Positions 14,481 to 27,830 are shown, counted from the first letter of the stretch. The stretch is 64,000 nucleotides of DNA from Serinus canaria (GCF_022539315.1 NC_066313.1:8311764-8375763), one strand, 5' to 3'. A program made the numbers and translations. Notes: a model not told the origin generated them from the sequence alone.

Positions 14481-15349
14481 TATTTCTCCCACTGCCTGTA
14501 CAGCTAAATGTACAGTTCTAGGCTTAGACTTTAAAAAGTGTCAGTTTTATGATAACAATTATTTTCACTTTTCTGATGCCAGGAACTAATATCTATAAAA
14601 TTTGTCAGAGACTGTGTATTAAAGTGATATCTTAAACAGCAGTTATGCAGATTGCTGACTGTTACCTGCCTTTGCTGGTTACCTGAATTTTTCCCCTGTT
14701 GCTCTGAAAAATTTAATATGAAAAAAAAAAAACCATTATCAGAAGCTCTTATGGTAACCAAGGTACCAAAATAATTTTGTTGCTCTTTTGAAGCACAGCA
14801 TTCTTGAATATTTCAGATTGTTCAGATTTGCTCATGAAGTTACCAAATTTTACCTTTCCAGGGCTCATTCAATAGATTTCTTTGAGCTTTCCCTTCCTTG
14901 TGTTCATGCAACCCCTTTCTGTACTAGCCCTGTTTTGCATTTATATTAACACATGCCCTTCCATTTGATCCAGTTCAACTGAAGTCAATGGATGTTTCAG
15001 TTTTGATTTCAGTTGAAGCAGAAAAGAGCCACAAGCAACAAACACAACAATACCTGCTTTTCAGCTTGGGAATCAGCTATTTCCTTCACCTGCTACATAG
15101 GCTGTGATTGCTCATGTGGGACCTGCAGCTCTGTGGTTTGCAGCTTAATAGTTGAAAGCATTTTCTGAGCTAGGACAGACTATAAGACCACAATTATAAA
15201 GCCAGTACATTTTTTTTTTCATCATGTATTTCTCCCTGCTCAAAAGTTCAAAACAACAATGACAAAAAAAGAAAATATGTTAGTTAACTAAGTGTTTATT
15301 CTCTTCTGTTTTTAATTGTAATTAATTTGTTTTAAGCAAGGCTTATTGA
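14481..15349. other. Non-coding spacer between two CR1-like segments
   Basis: No gene is visible. It includes a 12-A run at 14721-14732. The open frame overlapping 14269-14589 begins in CR1 tail sequence and has no protein signature. Confidence 0.6.
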
Positions 15350-15615
15350 TTAAAAAAAAACCCCATAATGAAAATGAAAAATCTTGTTCTTCTTTCAAGT
15401 AACATTTAGTCAACTTGAGGGACTTTTTTTCACAGTATATGTCAGAAATTAACTGGAAAAATTAATGGATTTTAAAAACCCCTTTCATACTAAATGCTAC
15501 TTTTAGCACAAAAAGTCCATAACCTAGTAATTGCTGAATACAGAGGAAACATATTAGGGAAAGAGCACTCTATCTTTTTTCAATAATTCACTCTTTAACT
15601 GGGAAGCCACATGCT
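15350..15615 (+). mobile_element. Diverged second copy of the CR1 tail seen at 14.1-14.4 kb
   Basis: This segment aligns by eye with about 14140-14400. Shared landmarks in the same order are 'gtaacatttag', 'aactgga(a)agaattaa'-like, 'ctacttttagca', 'agtccat.acct.gtaattg' and 'gagagcact'-like. Identity looks around 65-75% with small gaps. It is either a second insertion of the same old CR1 subfamily or a local duplication. It carries no reverse transcriptase portion. Confidence 0.5.
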
Positions 15616-18600
15616 TTTAGTGTGTCTGTCCCTTAGTGTTTTACAGTGTATTTGATAAGTAAATGTATGTGTAAGAGAGTAGTGTCATCTTTATGGGAAA
15701 ACAATAGTGAGGTTGGAAGTAGATTAACCAAAAAAATTATCCAGGAAATCACAGGTTTGAGAAATATGTTTTGTTTTCAGAAATATGTTTTGTTTTCCTC
15801 ATACTAGGCATGCTAAGACAAGCAGGAAAATATGAGCAATAACATGAACTGGTATCTTTATAACTCCTATGTAGAGTTTGACACCTGAAAGACACATAGT
15901 AAGGGTTCTTTTCCCTATCCAAGGCATTCATTCTGGTCATGCAGGGCTAAACAATTTCTGCTGAGGTCCATAGCATGGCTCAGAAGCAGCATGGTCCCTG
16001 CAGCTGGCCAGGATGCACCTGCAGAGCCCTTTATACACTGTTTAGCAGCATATGGTCTCTTGTAGCTATTTCCTTCTCATAATGAAGATAGTAATGTACA
16101 TCTTTTAATATTACTCTTTTCTTGAAAAATATTTGCGCACCGAGCCCTCTCTGTGCTGGCTGAAATCACAGCCAGTGGTGGTTCTGCAGGCAGCTCCTGC
16201 CTGGTGAGGTTCTTAAGCCAGGCTTAAGGGCTTGCAGGGAAGGTTCTCTTACAGGCTGGAGGAGTACTCTGAACAGGAAATATTCTGTCATTAAACAAAT
16301 CCATGCTGACTTGGTCCTGGCTGAGTAGTCTCAGTTGTTGAACTGCTCTTCACGGGCTTCTTGACTGGAGGCTGCTCCAGGCATTTTTAGAAGTGTGGTT
16401 CCAGACTCCAGAGGAACTTCAAGACCAATTACATGAACAGCTTCATTTTTCCCCTCTTGGAAGATAAGAGAAACAAATTTCAGTCACCTCTGTTCTACTT
16501 AGTATGTGTCCCTAAATTTTCTCTGACCTTTGACTGACCTTTGTATCAGAAAGGCAGAGCTGTACGATAGTTCCTGATAGGATTGTTGAGAAGATAAATA
16601 CATGAAGCAGGAGGAAGGTGCTTTAGGCACAGTGCTTATCCTGGGCTATGGCTGCTCTACCTCACCCTGAAGTGGGTTTTTGGGGAAAGCCTTGGTAACA
16701 TCTTCTCCAAGACAAAGGAGGAAAAATAAACAAGTTCTCATTGGCTTTATATGTCAAAATGAGAAAAATGAGTTTATGAACAAGGCAGATTTCTGTAAAT
16801 CCAATTGTAAAAGTGCCAGTGGCTGTCTTTCTTGCTGAGACAGTTTGAATTTATTAAGTGTTTCCCTGATAGACTTCTGTATGTTACATTTCTGCTTTTC
16901 AAAAATGCAACCTAGAACTCAAGTTAAAAACATTCCTTTTTCTAAAGCAAAGTAGCAAACCCCCCTTGGAGCAACAAGGCAGACAAGATAAAACTTGAGG
17001 TTTGTTTTCAAAAGATATATTTTCCTTCAAATCATTAAATATCAATGTATTCCAGATACATTTCTCACCTCTGTCATAAAATCAATGAGCAAGGAACACA
17101 AATCAATTTTAGACTCAGAAAAATAAGTTGTCAGGACTTCAAGAATTAGTTTATCATTATCTGCAATGTGTTTTAGAAAGAAGAGCAGTGTTTGTGGCCC
17201 ATACTTTCATGTCTTTTTAAAAAGGAGTACCGTGTCATTTAGAATTACATTGTTCAGAAGCAGGTTCTCTATTGCTTTTTCATGAAAGGTAATTTTTAAA
17301 ATGTGACCACATTTTAGGGCTTTTTGTGGCTTGCTTTATTTCTTTTTTCACTTTTGAAAAATTTTCCTTAGGTTTTGTATTATAGAAAAAGATGAAATAT
17401 TATATTACTTTGTTGGACTTCTATCAGATATTAATATAATCTAATAATCACCTGGCAGTTGTCATTCAAAGTCTTCTTAAGTTACTGCAACCTGTTGAGT
17501 GTTTAGCTTTTAGTAATATTCAGCATCTTTTTAAATAGAAATTTAGGGGCCTTATTTACTTAACTTAAAATTACTGACACTCCCTACCACTCTTAGCTTA
17601 TTGTTAGCATATACTACTTATCTGCATAATAGCTTTAAGAATAATATTCAGGACTGGAAAGAGAATTCTAGCTTGAGAAATCATTTAGTACATTACATAT
17701 CAATGGGAGGATGAGCTGAGTTCCTTAAAGTCAAAGCTCAGTTAAGGTTTTGCAAAACAGATATCCTGGAAAAGAGTCATGACTGGGCATTTACATTGCC
17801 CAGAGAACAGTTCTCCACCCTTTGGAGACTGAAACAGTTTGGCAGCACAGACAGGGCTTGCCCTGTGTGGAAGGACCTCAGAGGAGTGTTTAATTCACTG
17901 TCGTAGACACACAAGAATCACAAGTCCTTGGAAGACTTTATAATCACTTTCACAGTTATCTGGTTCTCAAAAGAAGAAATCTGAATCTCAGAAATACCTC
18001 AAGTTCATGAACAAACCAGATAGCACCTTTTAGAAATCAGTGCTGATTCTAGCTATGGAATCTCTTAGAATAAAGTATTGAAGTGATATTACTAAAGGGA
18101 ATCTGGAAAGGGACCAGAGGGTAGTTGGGATGTGTCTCTGCCCTTTTGTAGCCAGAATTCCCCTTCTGCATATGGTTTGTTTCTCCAGCTCTACACTCAG
18201 GAGAAAGAGGTTTTCTTAGGATAGTTGAAACAAGACTAAGAAATCTGATCTTTCCTTTTGAATGGACTGAAACCAGAAAATATCTATATCTAAATTTATT
18301 TTATTAAGTAATTTTTAAAAAATTTTCAAGAGTGGAACTATCAATTAAAGACCAATAAAAGTATTTATTTAGGAACAAGTTTTAGACCTGTGCTGTATAG
18401 AAGGAATGTTTTCCCTATTACTGGGAACTTGTACTGAACACTCCCTTGATGGATAGATAATATCTCCCAGAGGAAGTGTCAGTAAATGTTCATGGGTAAA
18501 GCCATCAGTGTTGAGCATTCTTTCCTTGGCCTTTATGTAGCCTGCTTGTGCAGCTAAACCAAGCTCATTTGATACTTCTATGTTATTTTCTGTTATTCTG

Positions 18601-21556
18601 TAAGTTAGCAATACTCCTGAATGACAGGTACATGTGAAAATAAACATAGAAATAACCAAAAAAGTCCGATATCAAAGTCATTATCTATTCCTGCATATCT
18701 AGAAAAAAACATGTAACATGAAGAATACACTGTATTAAGCTCAGCAAAATTCCTAGTGGAAGACCAATTTATATGATTGTAGTGACCAAATTAACTATTT
18801 ATTGATGGTTCCTTATTGTGACATTCTAACTTAATTTTTTTAGGGAAGAGAAATGGATCTGTGAGTCAGACAAACTCTGATTTATAACTCTGACATATAG
18901 GGCAGTACAGGGAGTACAAGGATCAAAAGTTCCCCACATGCTGTAACTTCCAAGTCTATTACAAGTATTTATCTTTGGCCTGCAAAGAGTAAAAAGGAAT
19001 TGATTTCACACTTACCAATTCACTGCTTATTTTTCAGCTCAACAGAAAGCTTTTTAATGAGTGAAAGGAAATCAATTGATAGCAGTTGCCTCTCCAGTCT
19101 GTTTAGAGATTATCTAGCCATGGAAGTTAATTCAAGAAAATATAGCTGGACCTTTCAAATTAGGGTGGTTTGACTTCATGAATTAGTCTGACATAATAAA
19201 TTCATTTCAAAAGAACTACGTATGATCAATCATAGACTAAATCAAGCATGTTCCAAGTTCCAGTTCAAAGCCTGAAAGATATGCCATTAAAGCAAATCAA
19301 CAAACTTTAAACTTTGGGAGCTGCATCAGGATGCTAGAGAAGAAAAGAAATTAATGATTCCTGGGACTTGACCAAGCTGAAAGGAATGGTTATAATAATA
19401 TCATTTTCAGAGTAAAGAATTGTACAGTCTGTGGTGGCTTCTCAACACTTCAGGATTAATGAGTCATTTTGTATAAGTATTATAATTTTTCTGTGCATAA
19501 ATTTTTCCATCCGTGTAATGGAGGTAAAACAGTCCCATTCATGTGAACTGCTCATAGACATTTGAAATTTTCTTATTTTAAGATTATTCAAGCTGAGAAT
19601 AAATATGCTGGGTTTTTTTCAATAACATAATTTTCAGAAGTTGAGAACTTCACTTCAGAAACAGTTATTGAGCACAATTATTTTTTTGTTTTCAATAATT
19701 TGTAAGATTTTCAGTAGTCTTCAATATTTGGATGATTTTCATTCTCATTATAGAGTTTCTACCATAACCATGATTCAAATTACTCTTAGTCATCACACAT
19801 TGTTGCTTTTCTATCTGGGTGTAAAGTCTGAATTCTCTTGTTATACAAGTCTCTCTAAATGCATATTTGCATTTTTATGAATATATAGTATATGTACCAT
19901 ATGCCTATATGTGTCAATATATTTATGCAAAGAAGGGATTGTCTTGTTAATCAAAGACATGAGTATACATCTCTTTTAAACTCTATTCTGTGTTATTTAA
20001 GATGCTGAGGAGCCTCATTGAATGAAGTGTTCAGGAACACAGTAAAGGAAAGAAAAAGATGCTGGTTTAATCCAATGATAGGTAATAATATGAACTGATG
20101 AAGCAATGTACAAGCAGATTGTGCAGTACCTGTGTCTGAATTATTGAGCTTGAAATCTGATCAAAGATGGGATTTATTGAAAGCTAATGTTTTAGAAGTG
20201 GAAATTCTTCTTTTACAAGGCAAGATGAGACTGCAATAACCTTGACTTAGACGTGGAATCAGAATGATTAGAGCCAGTGCAAATTTCAGATCCATTCTCT
20301 GACAATAAATAAATGGAGATGTCGAGTCTTGTTTCAATCACCTTCAGTAATGACCTTGAATGCATGCAAATGTGGAATTTGTTCAATGGGGACTCTGTGG
20401 CAACTCTGTGATTCAACTGTGAAATTAGAGTAGCTTGTGCTTAAACTGGAATTTCACACCTGCTGAACTAGCAGTCTCTGACTTGCAGCAGGAAGGAATG
20501 AAACCCTTAAAAAGCCATGCTTCCATGTGTTTATTTGACATCATTTTTTTCTCAATTATAACTAAATAGGCTAAAAATTTTAAAATCCAGCTGGGGGAAC
20601 TTAGGACAAAGTGATTTGTGGATTTTGTTTGAAAGTTATGCTTGCTCTTAAAAAAAAGAAAAAGGTATTGTTGAAAAGGATATAGAAGTGTTTGTAAATG
20701 CTCTAGGAGTATGAACTTGTTGAAACACCAAAAATATTCTGGTTCTTAAAAAAGAAAATACTTCGACAGAGTGTATATGATGCATTACATTGTAGAATTG
20801 TTAGACTTCCTAAAGACTAATAGATATATACGTGCTTTCATGGCAAGTTCACCTATTTATTTCTTGGCTTTTTTTTAGAGAGAACATTATTTTAGAGTTG
20901 GAAGAAATATGCATTAGTTGAAGAGTGACACCCTAACCCAGATGCTTTCTAAAATAATCAATTTAATGATGTCGTTGTAGATAAACAGTGCTGTCACAGC
21001 CAGCAACCTCAAATACAATTGCATATTATGAAGTGGGTTTTTGTGGAGCAGGATTGGCAGTTCCAGATTATATATATCCCCTGGAATTGTATCACAGCAG
21101 TTTTGTTTTCTGTCTTGCCACCAGTTAAATAGAGAGAACTGTTACATCCAAGTTGCACTGAACACATTGCTTGGATTCTACCTATGAAGTTTTTTTGCAA
21201 GTTGCTGAAATTTATATGAACATAAATTGTGAAATATCAAAAATTAAGCTGAAAAGTGGAGTAATTTTTAATAGGATGAATGTTCTTTTTAAAAAAGATG
21301 TAATGGTTGACTACTTCAGGTATGTCCAATGAATTAACCTAAGTAATGTGTACAGTCCTCTTTCGTATGGAAAATGAGTAAAATTTTGTATATTTTCTTT
21401 GCACACATTTTCTAGTTCCAAACCTTTTAATTAACTGTGATGCTTCTATATGTTTTGAAATTATGGCTGTGTAAAACCTGAACATGATACTATGCAAAGC
21501 AAAAGAGTCTCTGTTACATCCTGAAATTACCCCTGTATGCAACTGAGTGAAAATGC
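15616..21556. other. Unique AT-rich non-coding stretch
   Basis: No gene or identifiable interspersed repeat. It contains a 19-bp tandem duplication at 15761-15797 and a palindrome at about 16213-16229 (CTTAAGCC and GGCTTAAG around one A). A GC-richer patch lies at about 16130-16470 and a further unassigned patch at about 17800-17950. Open frames are all under 100 codons. Confidence 0.65.
15761..15797. repeat. 19-bp perfect tandem duplication
   Basis: GAAATATGTTTTGTTTTCA is followed immediately by the same sequence, with the last base being C instead of A. It is a two-copy unit only, and looks like a recent replication slippage or small duplication. Confidence 0.85.
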
Positions 21557-22529
21557 TGTATTAAGTTTGCCTGGGGAGGTTTTGGTGCTGGGAGAGCTTC
21601 AGGGGTGGCTCCTCTAAGAAGCTGCCAGCTGCTTCTCTTGTGTCTGTTGGAGCCAGTGACAGGAGACTCCAAGTTGGACCAGCCAGGGCCAAACCCATCA
21701 GTGACAGACTAGTGCCTCTGGAGTGATGTATTTGAGAAGGGGAGGACAAAACTGTGCAATGTAAACTTTAGCAGGAGAGGGGATTGAGGATATGGGAGAG
21801 GAGCAGCCTCAAAGTCAGTGGAGGAGGGGGAGAAACTGGTCCAGGAGCTGAGATTCCCTTGCAATCCATGAAGACTGTTGTGAGGCAATTGGGCTCCTGA
21901 ACCAATGGAGGGCCACAGAGGAGCAGGAGGATGCCCAAAGGAGGCTCTCATCCCAAGGGAGACCTGCACTGGAGCTGGCTCCTGGGTAGGACCTATGGAC
22001 CCATAGAGAGAGGATCCCATGCTGGAGCAAATTTGCTGGCAGGACTTGTGACCTCATAGGGAGCAATCTGTTCCTGAAGGACTGCACCCCATGGAGGGGC
22101 CCATGCTGGAGCAGAAGGACTGTCTCCTGCTGGAAGGACCCACCTGTGCAGGGGGAAACTGTGAGGTGTCCTACCCTGCAGAGGAACCAGTGGCAGAAGC
22201 AATGTGTGATGAACTCCCTTCCCCTGTAACACTGGGGAGAAGGAGGCAGAGGTCAGGAATAAATAAAGTTAAGACCAGGAAGAAGAGAGCAATAGAAGGA
22301 ATTTCTATTTCTTATTACCATAATCTAATTTGATTTGGAGTCAGCTCAGTTAAGTTTCTGAAGCCATGTCTTTTTTATCCATGGTGGTAAACTGGTGAGT
22401 GATCTCTCCTTGTCCTTACCTTGACACACAAACCTTTGGTTTTGTTTTCTCTCCCCTGTCCAGTGAGGAGGGGAGTGATAGAGCCAATTTGGTTGGCACC
22501 CAATGTCCAACCAGGGTCAACCCACCAGA
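21557..22529 (+). mobile_element. Solo LTR of an endogenous retrovirus (ERVL-like), passerine type
   Basis: The element begins TGTATTAAGTTTGCC and ends GGGTCAACCCACCAGA, the degraded form of the TG...CA ends of this LTR type. The flanks carry a probable 5-bp target duplication (aatgc at 21552-21556, aatgt at 22530-22534), which fits ERVL-class integration. The plus strand is the sense direction. A decayed promoter (ctctggagtgatgtatttga, a TATA-like remnant) lies near 21715-21735, AATAAA-type signals lie at 22258-22267, and a U5-like segment with 'ctctcccctgtccag' follows. The middle has imperfect repeats of 'cccatgctggagca' (22016 and 22100). No gag, pol or env sequence flanks it, so internal recombination probably left a solo LTR. 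The class is inferred from remembered sequence and the target size. Confidence 0.85.
22258..22267 (+). promoter_or_regulatory. Candidate LTR polyadenylation signals
   Basis: Two overlapping AATAAA hexamers sit in the LTR about 265 bp before its 3' end. In an intact LTR this would mark the end of R. The copy is degraded, so current activity is doubtful. Confidence 0.45.
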
Positions 22530-23427
22530 AATGTCTGTGCTCTGGTGTTCTTGTCACAATATTGGTGTTTTAGAAGACACTTTTTTGTCTAATCTTCTGG
22601 TTAAGACATCTTTGCAAACGTTATGCTTTAGCCCTACTCCTTCTTAAAAGGATTGAATTGAGAACACATCCAGTCCACCATTAGTACTCCATCATTAGTC
22701 CTATCATCATTAGTGCTTCAAACATTTATCACTCCCTGAGACAAGATCTCTTGTGTTGAAACTGTTCAAACAGAGAAGAAACTGAAACATTTCTTGAGAC
22801 TTTTCTGTACTTGATACTGGATTTTTATAAGAAAAGGCAGCAACACCACACCTCGACTCATCAGCGCTTCATCAACAACATCAGTTTTCTCCTTAGAGAA
22901 TCACATCTTGAGATACTAAGGCACTGGAGGAAGTCAACCTTTGTTTGCTTTTACAATTGCCAAAGGGGAAAAATAATTCAAGTGAAATTTCAATGTAAAA
23001 TTGTATTGTCAAGTACTGTTAAAACCCACAAAAATATATTTTAATGTAGTCATAATGTGTCAGATTTTATCAATTTTTATGACCTCAAAAAGCAATTTTA
23101 AGATTTGACTGCATTTGTTCAGCTAGTCCTTCTTTTGCTCATTCTCTGATAGGGCTACCTCTTATCTAGAAAGCATTCTCTGTTTTTTCTTCTTTCTCTT
23201 CAATATTCCAGGGCAATATCAAAGTTTATCTTTGGGATCTTGATTGCACTTTGTTCAGTATTGAGTTGACTGTGATTAAGTGTTTGTTTACAGGTTCACT
23301 TTATATTATTTACCTGTTCTTACAGTAAATCAATATATAATTAATCAAGCTTATTTTTAAACTACCTTGTTCTGTTTGTTTATTCTTCTTATTTAAGCCA
23401 TGTCTAAAAATGTGACAGGATTTCAGG

Positions 23428-23467
23428 ATCTCTTCACCACTGGTGAAGAGATTTAGTGGTGAAGAGA
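23428..23467. repeat. 25-bp palindrome with an added direct repeat of one arm
   Basis: ATCTCTTCACCA and TGGTGAAGAGAT form perfect 12-bp arms around a single C (23428-23452). The right arm is then repeated at 23457-23467 (ggtgaagagat), giving three copies of one 11-12 bp word in 40 bp, in both orientations. Function unknown. Confidence 0.85.
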
Positions 23468-26400
23468 TCATCAAATTTCACATGCAGTTAGGCCTACTCC
23501 CAAGGGCAGTATTTGTTCCCTAAGCTGTATCTTCAATGTAAAACATAATTACTAATAAGATTTACTCCCTCCTTTTCAGCAGAGCTCTCTACTGATATCC
23601 AGAGCCAATGATAGTGGTCTTATCACTATCCCAGAAGACTTTGCCTTTTGTTTAGATTTCTTTTATCCTAAAAAGCTGAAGGAAATACCAAGTGCTGGCA
23701 GAATGGTTATGCTTAAATTCCATTCAGCCATCATAGATTTTTTTTTCAATAGTTAAATGTGCTTCTAAGAGACATATAAACTATAAGGGAAAAAATACTT
23801 GTAAAATCCATCTCTTTCTGCAATTAGAGATCAGAGACCTCTTATCTTCCCAGAAAATTTTCCAGATCCCAGATCATGCTGCACGTAACAGGGCAAGAAA
23901 CATAATCATTTGTGCTTCACTGAAATGTTTTAGAGTACATTTTGTTTGAACAAAGATAGCATTTTAATTAATAGTTAAATATGGAACTATTGCCAGGCAA
24001 GTATGTTGTGTTTTGGTAGAGTTGCACAGAGTCCATAGGCCCCAGTTTAAAAAGTGCCCAAGGCAGATGCTTATCTTTAGACTGATGAGGTCTGTTAACT
24101 TTGATAAAACTAAACTTAAGCTCTAAGTGGTTTGCTGGACTGGGGCCATAGACAATAATTGAGTTGGATTTTGTCTTTAATCTTTCACCCATTTGTTAAA
24201 AATTTTGATGAATTTTGTTCTTTTACACAGAATAATCTTTGTTTAATGCTACTGGTTTCCTAATGTAATTATCATCCAGCCTTCATTAATCATGTTTAAG
24301 TACTTTCAGATATTTATGCATAATTTCTGCATGTTAATTTAACTCAGTTATTGGAATTTATTTAATGTACTTAAGTACCACAGGATACACATTGTATGTG
24401 TGTCCTGGTTAATAGACTGGTCTGGTTCTCAAATGTTAAGCACATTTTTATTTGTACAAGGCTTAACTATAATGACCAGAGAATCACTTTTGGCAGTGTT
24501 TTGCATTGTAACTGCAGTGCACACACTTCCTTCATAAGACAGGTCTACTGAAACTGAAGTTCAGAAAGTTTCCAAATTAAACATAGAGGCTGTTCCTTTT
24601 TAACTGGGAACATTAGTTTGCATCAGAATCTATTTCAGTAGTGATATTAGTGAGAAACCAGGGAAAAGTAGATCAAATAGAAGCTTGCATTTGAAAGCAG
24701 ACTGCATTAAAGGGTAGAGAATATATTATTTATGCATATGGTTGTTTTTACAAGCAAAAAGATTTGTTGAATCTGTGTTCATTTTTTCCTTGTTTGTTTC
24801 ATAATCTTTCTATTGTTCCTTTCATTGGGAATGTCAAAGTTTTCAGGCAGGGATCACATCAAAAATATATGTGCTTATGTAGTATCTATCACAATGATTC
24901 TAGTTAAAAACTACAATAACTGCCCTTAAACAAATAATTATAATCACAGAAGGAAACGAATGCAATTTACCAGTCTTAGGGGACAAGAGCATCCTGACAA
25001 TTACTGCTGCTTCAAACTGATCCTCTCCCAATAAGCTAATAAATTATTAATGGTTTTAATTATTAATTATTACAAATTATTAATAACACTAAATTTATGG
25101 TACACATAAAATCACTAACAACTGAAAATTTATTAACAAGTTTGTGATAATATACTTGGAATATACCTTGAAATATATTTTCTTTATTTCACACATTTTG
25201 AGTTGAAGATTTCCAGAATTTTAAAATATTGAAACAATTCAATTGTCAGATTTTACTTCTGTTGGCTTTGATCATATAATGTAGCTCAGTTGTTTTCTGT
25301 GTAACATATTCCTAATAAATTTTCATTGGCCCTTTAATTCCTCTGCCAGTGTACTTGGCTGTGGTCCATATCCTTGCTGGTTCACAATACTGCAGATTAA
25401 TGTGATAACTCTACTTAATGATGAGTGATTAAAAACATCTTTTTAGGAACTGCAAATATGCTCCTAAATTGTCCTTTCAATGCCCTTTAAACATTCATTT
25501 GTAAGATTCTGCACATTTTATGTGCTTTAGTGAGAGAGAGAGAAATGAGGAAAAAAGTGGGCACATTTCCCCCTTACACGTTTCTTCACACCCAAGAATA
25601 AGTGAGGAGGTAAACTCATTGGTCCAGTGCTCCATGGGCAGAGAATCTTAAGGGTATTGTGAAATTTAATTATGCAAATTGTTCATAGGTTTCTTGTAGC
25701 TGTGAATACTCCCTGTTTCATTACTAATCTTCAAAAAAACCCTCCTTAATTACTTCTTAAGACAGTTAAATGGGAAAACTGTGCAGTATAATGTTAGGCA
25801 AGTATTTCTACTCAGATGAGAGTGTATTAATTTAATAATATTTTTGATAATATATTTTCAAGCATTTTAATTAAAAAGGGTAGGACTTGACCCATGTTAT
25901 GTCTTTACATTTGGATATAAAATGCCAAAGTAGAAGAGACACTTTATTGTTGCTTATAGTTCTCCTGAGTTATGACTGTGTCTGGGTGAATGGTTCATCC
26001 CATCAAATCTGAACCTAACTAATAAAAACAAGATCGTTTTTGTTCAGCAAATGCTCGTGCCTTAGTATGTATTAGATTCAAGCTTAACTCTGCTGAACTG
26101 TTCACCTCCTCTTCATCATTAATCAATTTAGTGACAGCATAAATGGATGAGCAACTTTTTTATGACACTTGTATCATGCCTTTAATAGCAGAGATTAAAT
26201 GTTTTAGTGGGATGCTTTCTGGAAAATGTGCTGTTCTGTATCTTCTTCATCATATTTCATGCATTTAAGGGTATATGGTCAAACCCAAATAATAAGATAT
26301 TTATCTGTCTGTCCCCATAAGTCAACATTAAAGACATTCCATGTCCAGTTTGCTTATGGAAGAAAGCTGTTCTTGTTGGCTACATAGGCAGAAACTACCA

Positions 26401-27763
26401 GCAAATTTTATATACTGTTTAAACCTTAGAGCTTCTTTTTGTGTCAATTCCTACTAGTTTAGGGTGAGGATATAAATGGTTGGTCTGGTTCACAGTTAAA
26501 GATCAGCATTGCTTTATTAATTGCTGGGTGTACCTTTAATATTATATGAACTTAGGTTTTATCCAGTTGGTTAAATATATAGATAACTTTGCAGAGCTAA
26601 AACATAACACATCTTTTCAAAAAAGCTTAATCTTTTTGCTTGCTTGATGCTAGAAGTGTTTTTTTTCTTTGTGTGTACAGATATATGCACCTGGCTGTGT
26701 GAAAGGGACAGAGAACACAGTGGCAAGCAGAGTGCTAATCTTGGAAAAAAGCCAAAGAACATTTTCAAAGACCAATAGAGGTGTTGTCCCCAAAAAGAAA
26801 AGAGGCAGGAGCATTAGATATCACCACGATTTTAAGTTTGTATTGAGATTAAAACGGCTTCTGTATCTGTAAGATAAAACCAAGGAAGAGGAAATAGGGA
26901 AAAATATGGGGCTTTAAGAGGAAAGGAGTAATTGATCATTATTTTAAATAAAAATTATGTGAATTGGATAATATCTTGAATGTTGTAATAGGATCTCAGT
27001 TTCCAACAGAGCATACACAGCATTCACGGTCATGGTAGTTGGGAAATACTGCAGCCTGGAAGTGTCTCCAAATAAAACATTAATTATATTTTAAAATAAG
27101 GTCATAGCATTATCTCTTCTGTATTTTAGATAGAGGAAAACCCCTTTTCACTTAGATCCTTTTCTTCCAGCCAGGCCAAGCCAAGTAGATTCAAGTAAAA
27201 ATTGCGTGTGTGTTGCAAAACTTAATTATAGTATATATAGTTTATATGTAAATTGTCCACCATAAAGTGAGATGAGTGTAATAGTTAAAATTAAAAACTA
27301 CTGAAACCTCTTAGGTCCTTGTCAAATAGCTCATTCAAATAGTGTTCTGTTCACCACATTGAAAACACATAACAATGCAACAGAAACACTTTGTTTGCAT
27401 TTGTTCAGGCTCATCTATACAATTAATTTTTGACATAGCTACCCATGAGTGACAATCCCAACTGCACACTCATAAAATCTGTGTGCCAGACCATGTCAAC
27501 AGCTACTCTGAAATGCTCATATAAACCAGTAGCTATTCTAAAGGACAGAAATGTGGTGAATTTGAATTTGAAGGGTGATTAAAAGTACTGGTAGAACGCA
27601 ATAGTCATGGTTTTATGGACACAGGCTGAATTCACTGCTTGGCTTTGACGACAGTAATTTCTTTATAATGGTCTCTCCCAGTTTGCTCATTCCAAAAGTA
27701 TCCAAATGATTTAGAGATATCACTGAACTTATATTCAGATGACTCTAACAAGGTTAAAGAGGG

Positions 27764-27830
27764 GCATTATCCTGATTTGTAAATGAGGAGCTGAGATGCT
27801 GAGAGGATTAGATCAGAAGTGCCTACTTTG
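27764..27830 (+). mobile_element. MIR-like SINE relic (core/3' part)
   Basis: The plus strand reads 'gcattatcctgatttgtaaa', then 'tgaggagctgagatgctgag', then 'aggattagatcagaagtgcc'. This matches the order of the tRNA-derived MIR consensus ('attatccccattttacagat', then 'gaggaaactgaggcacagag', then 'aggttaagtaacttgcc'). Old MIR copies occur at low number across amniotes, including birds. The match is short and diverged, so the assignment is moderate only. Confidence 0.5.

Noticed and set aside
21561..22557. Cluster of open frames of 60-103 codons on both strands
   Set aside because: All lie within or at the edge of the GC-richer solo LTR and match no retroviral or host protein.
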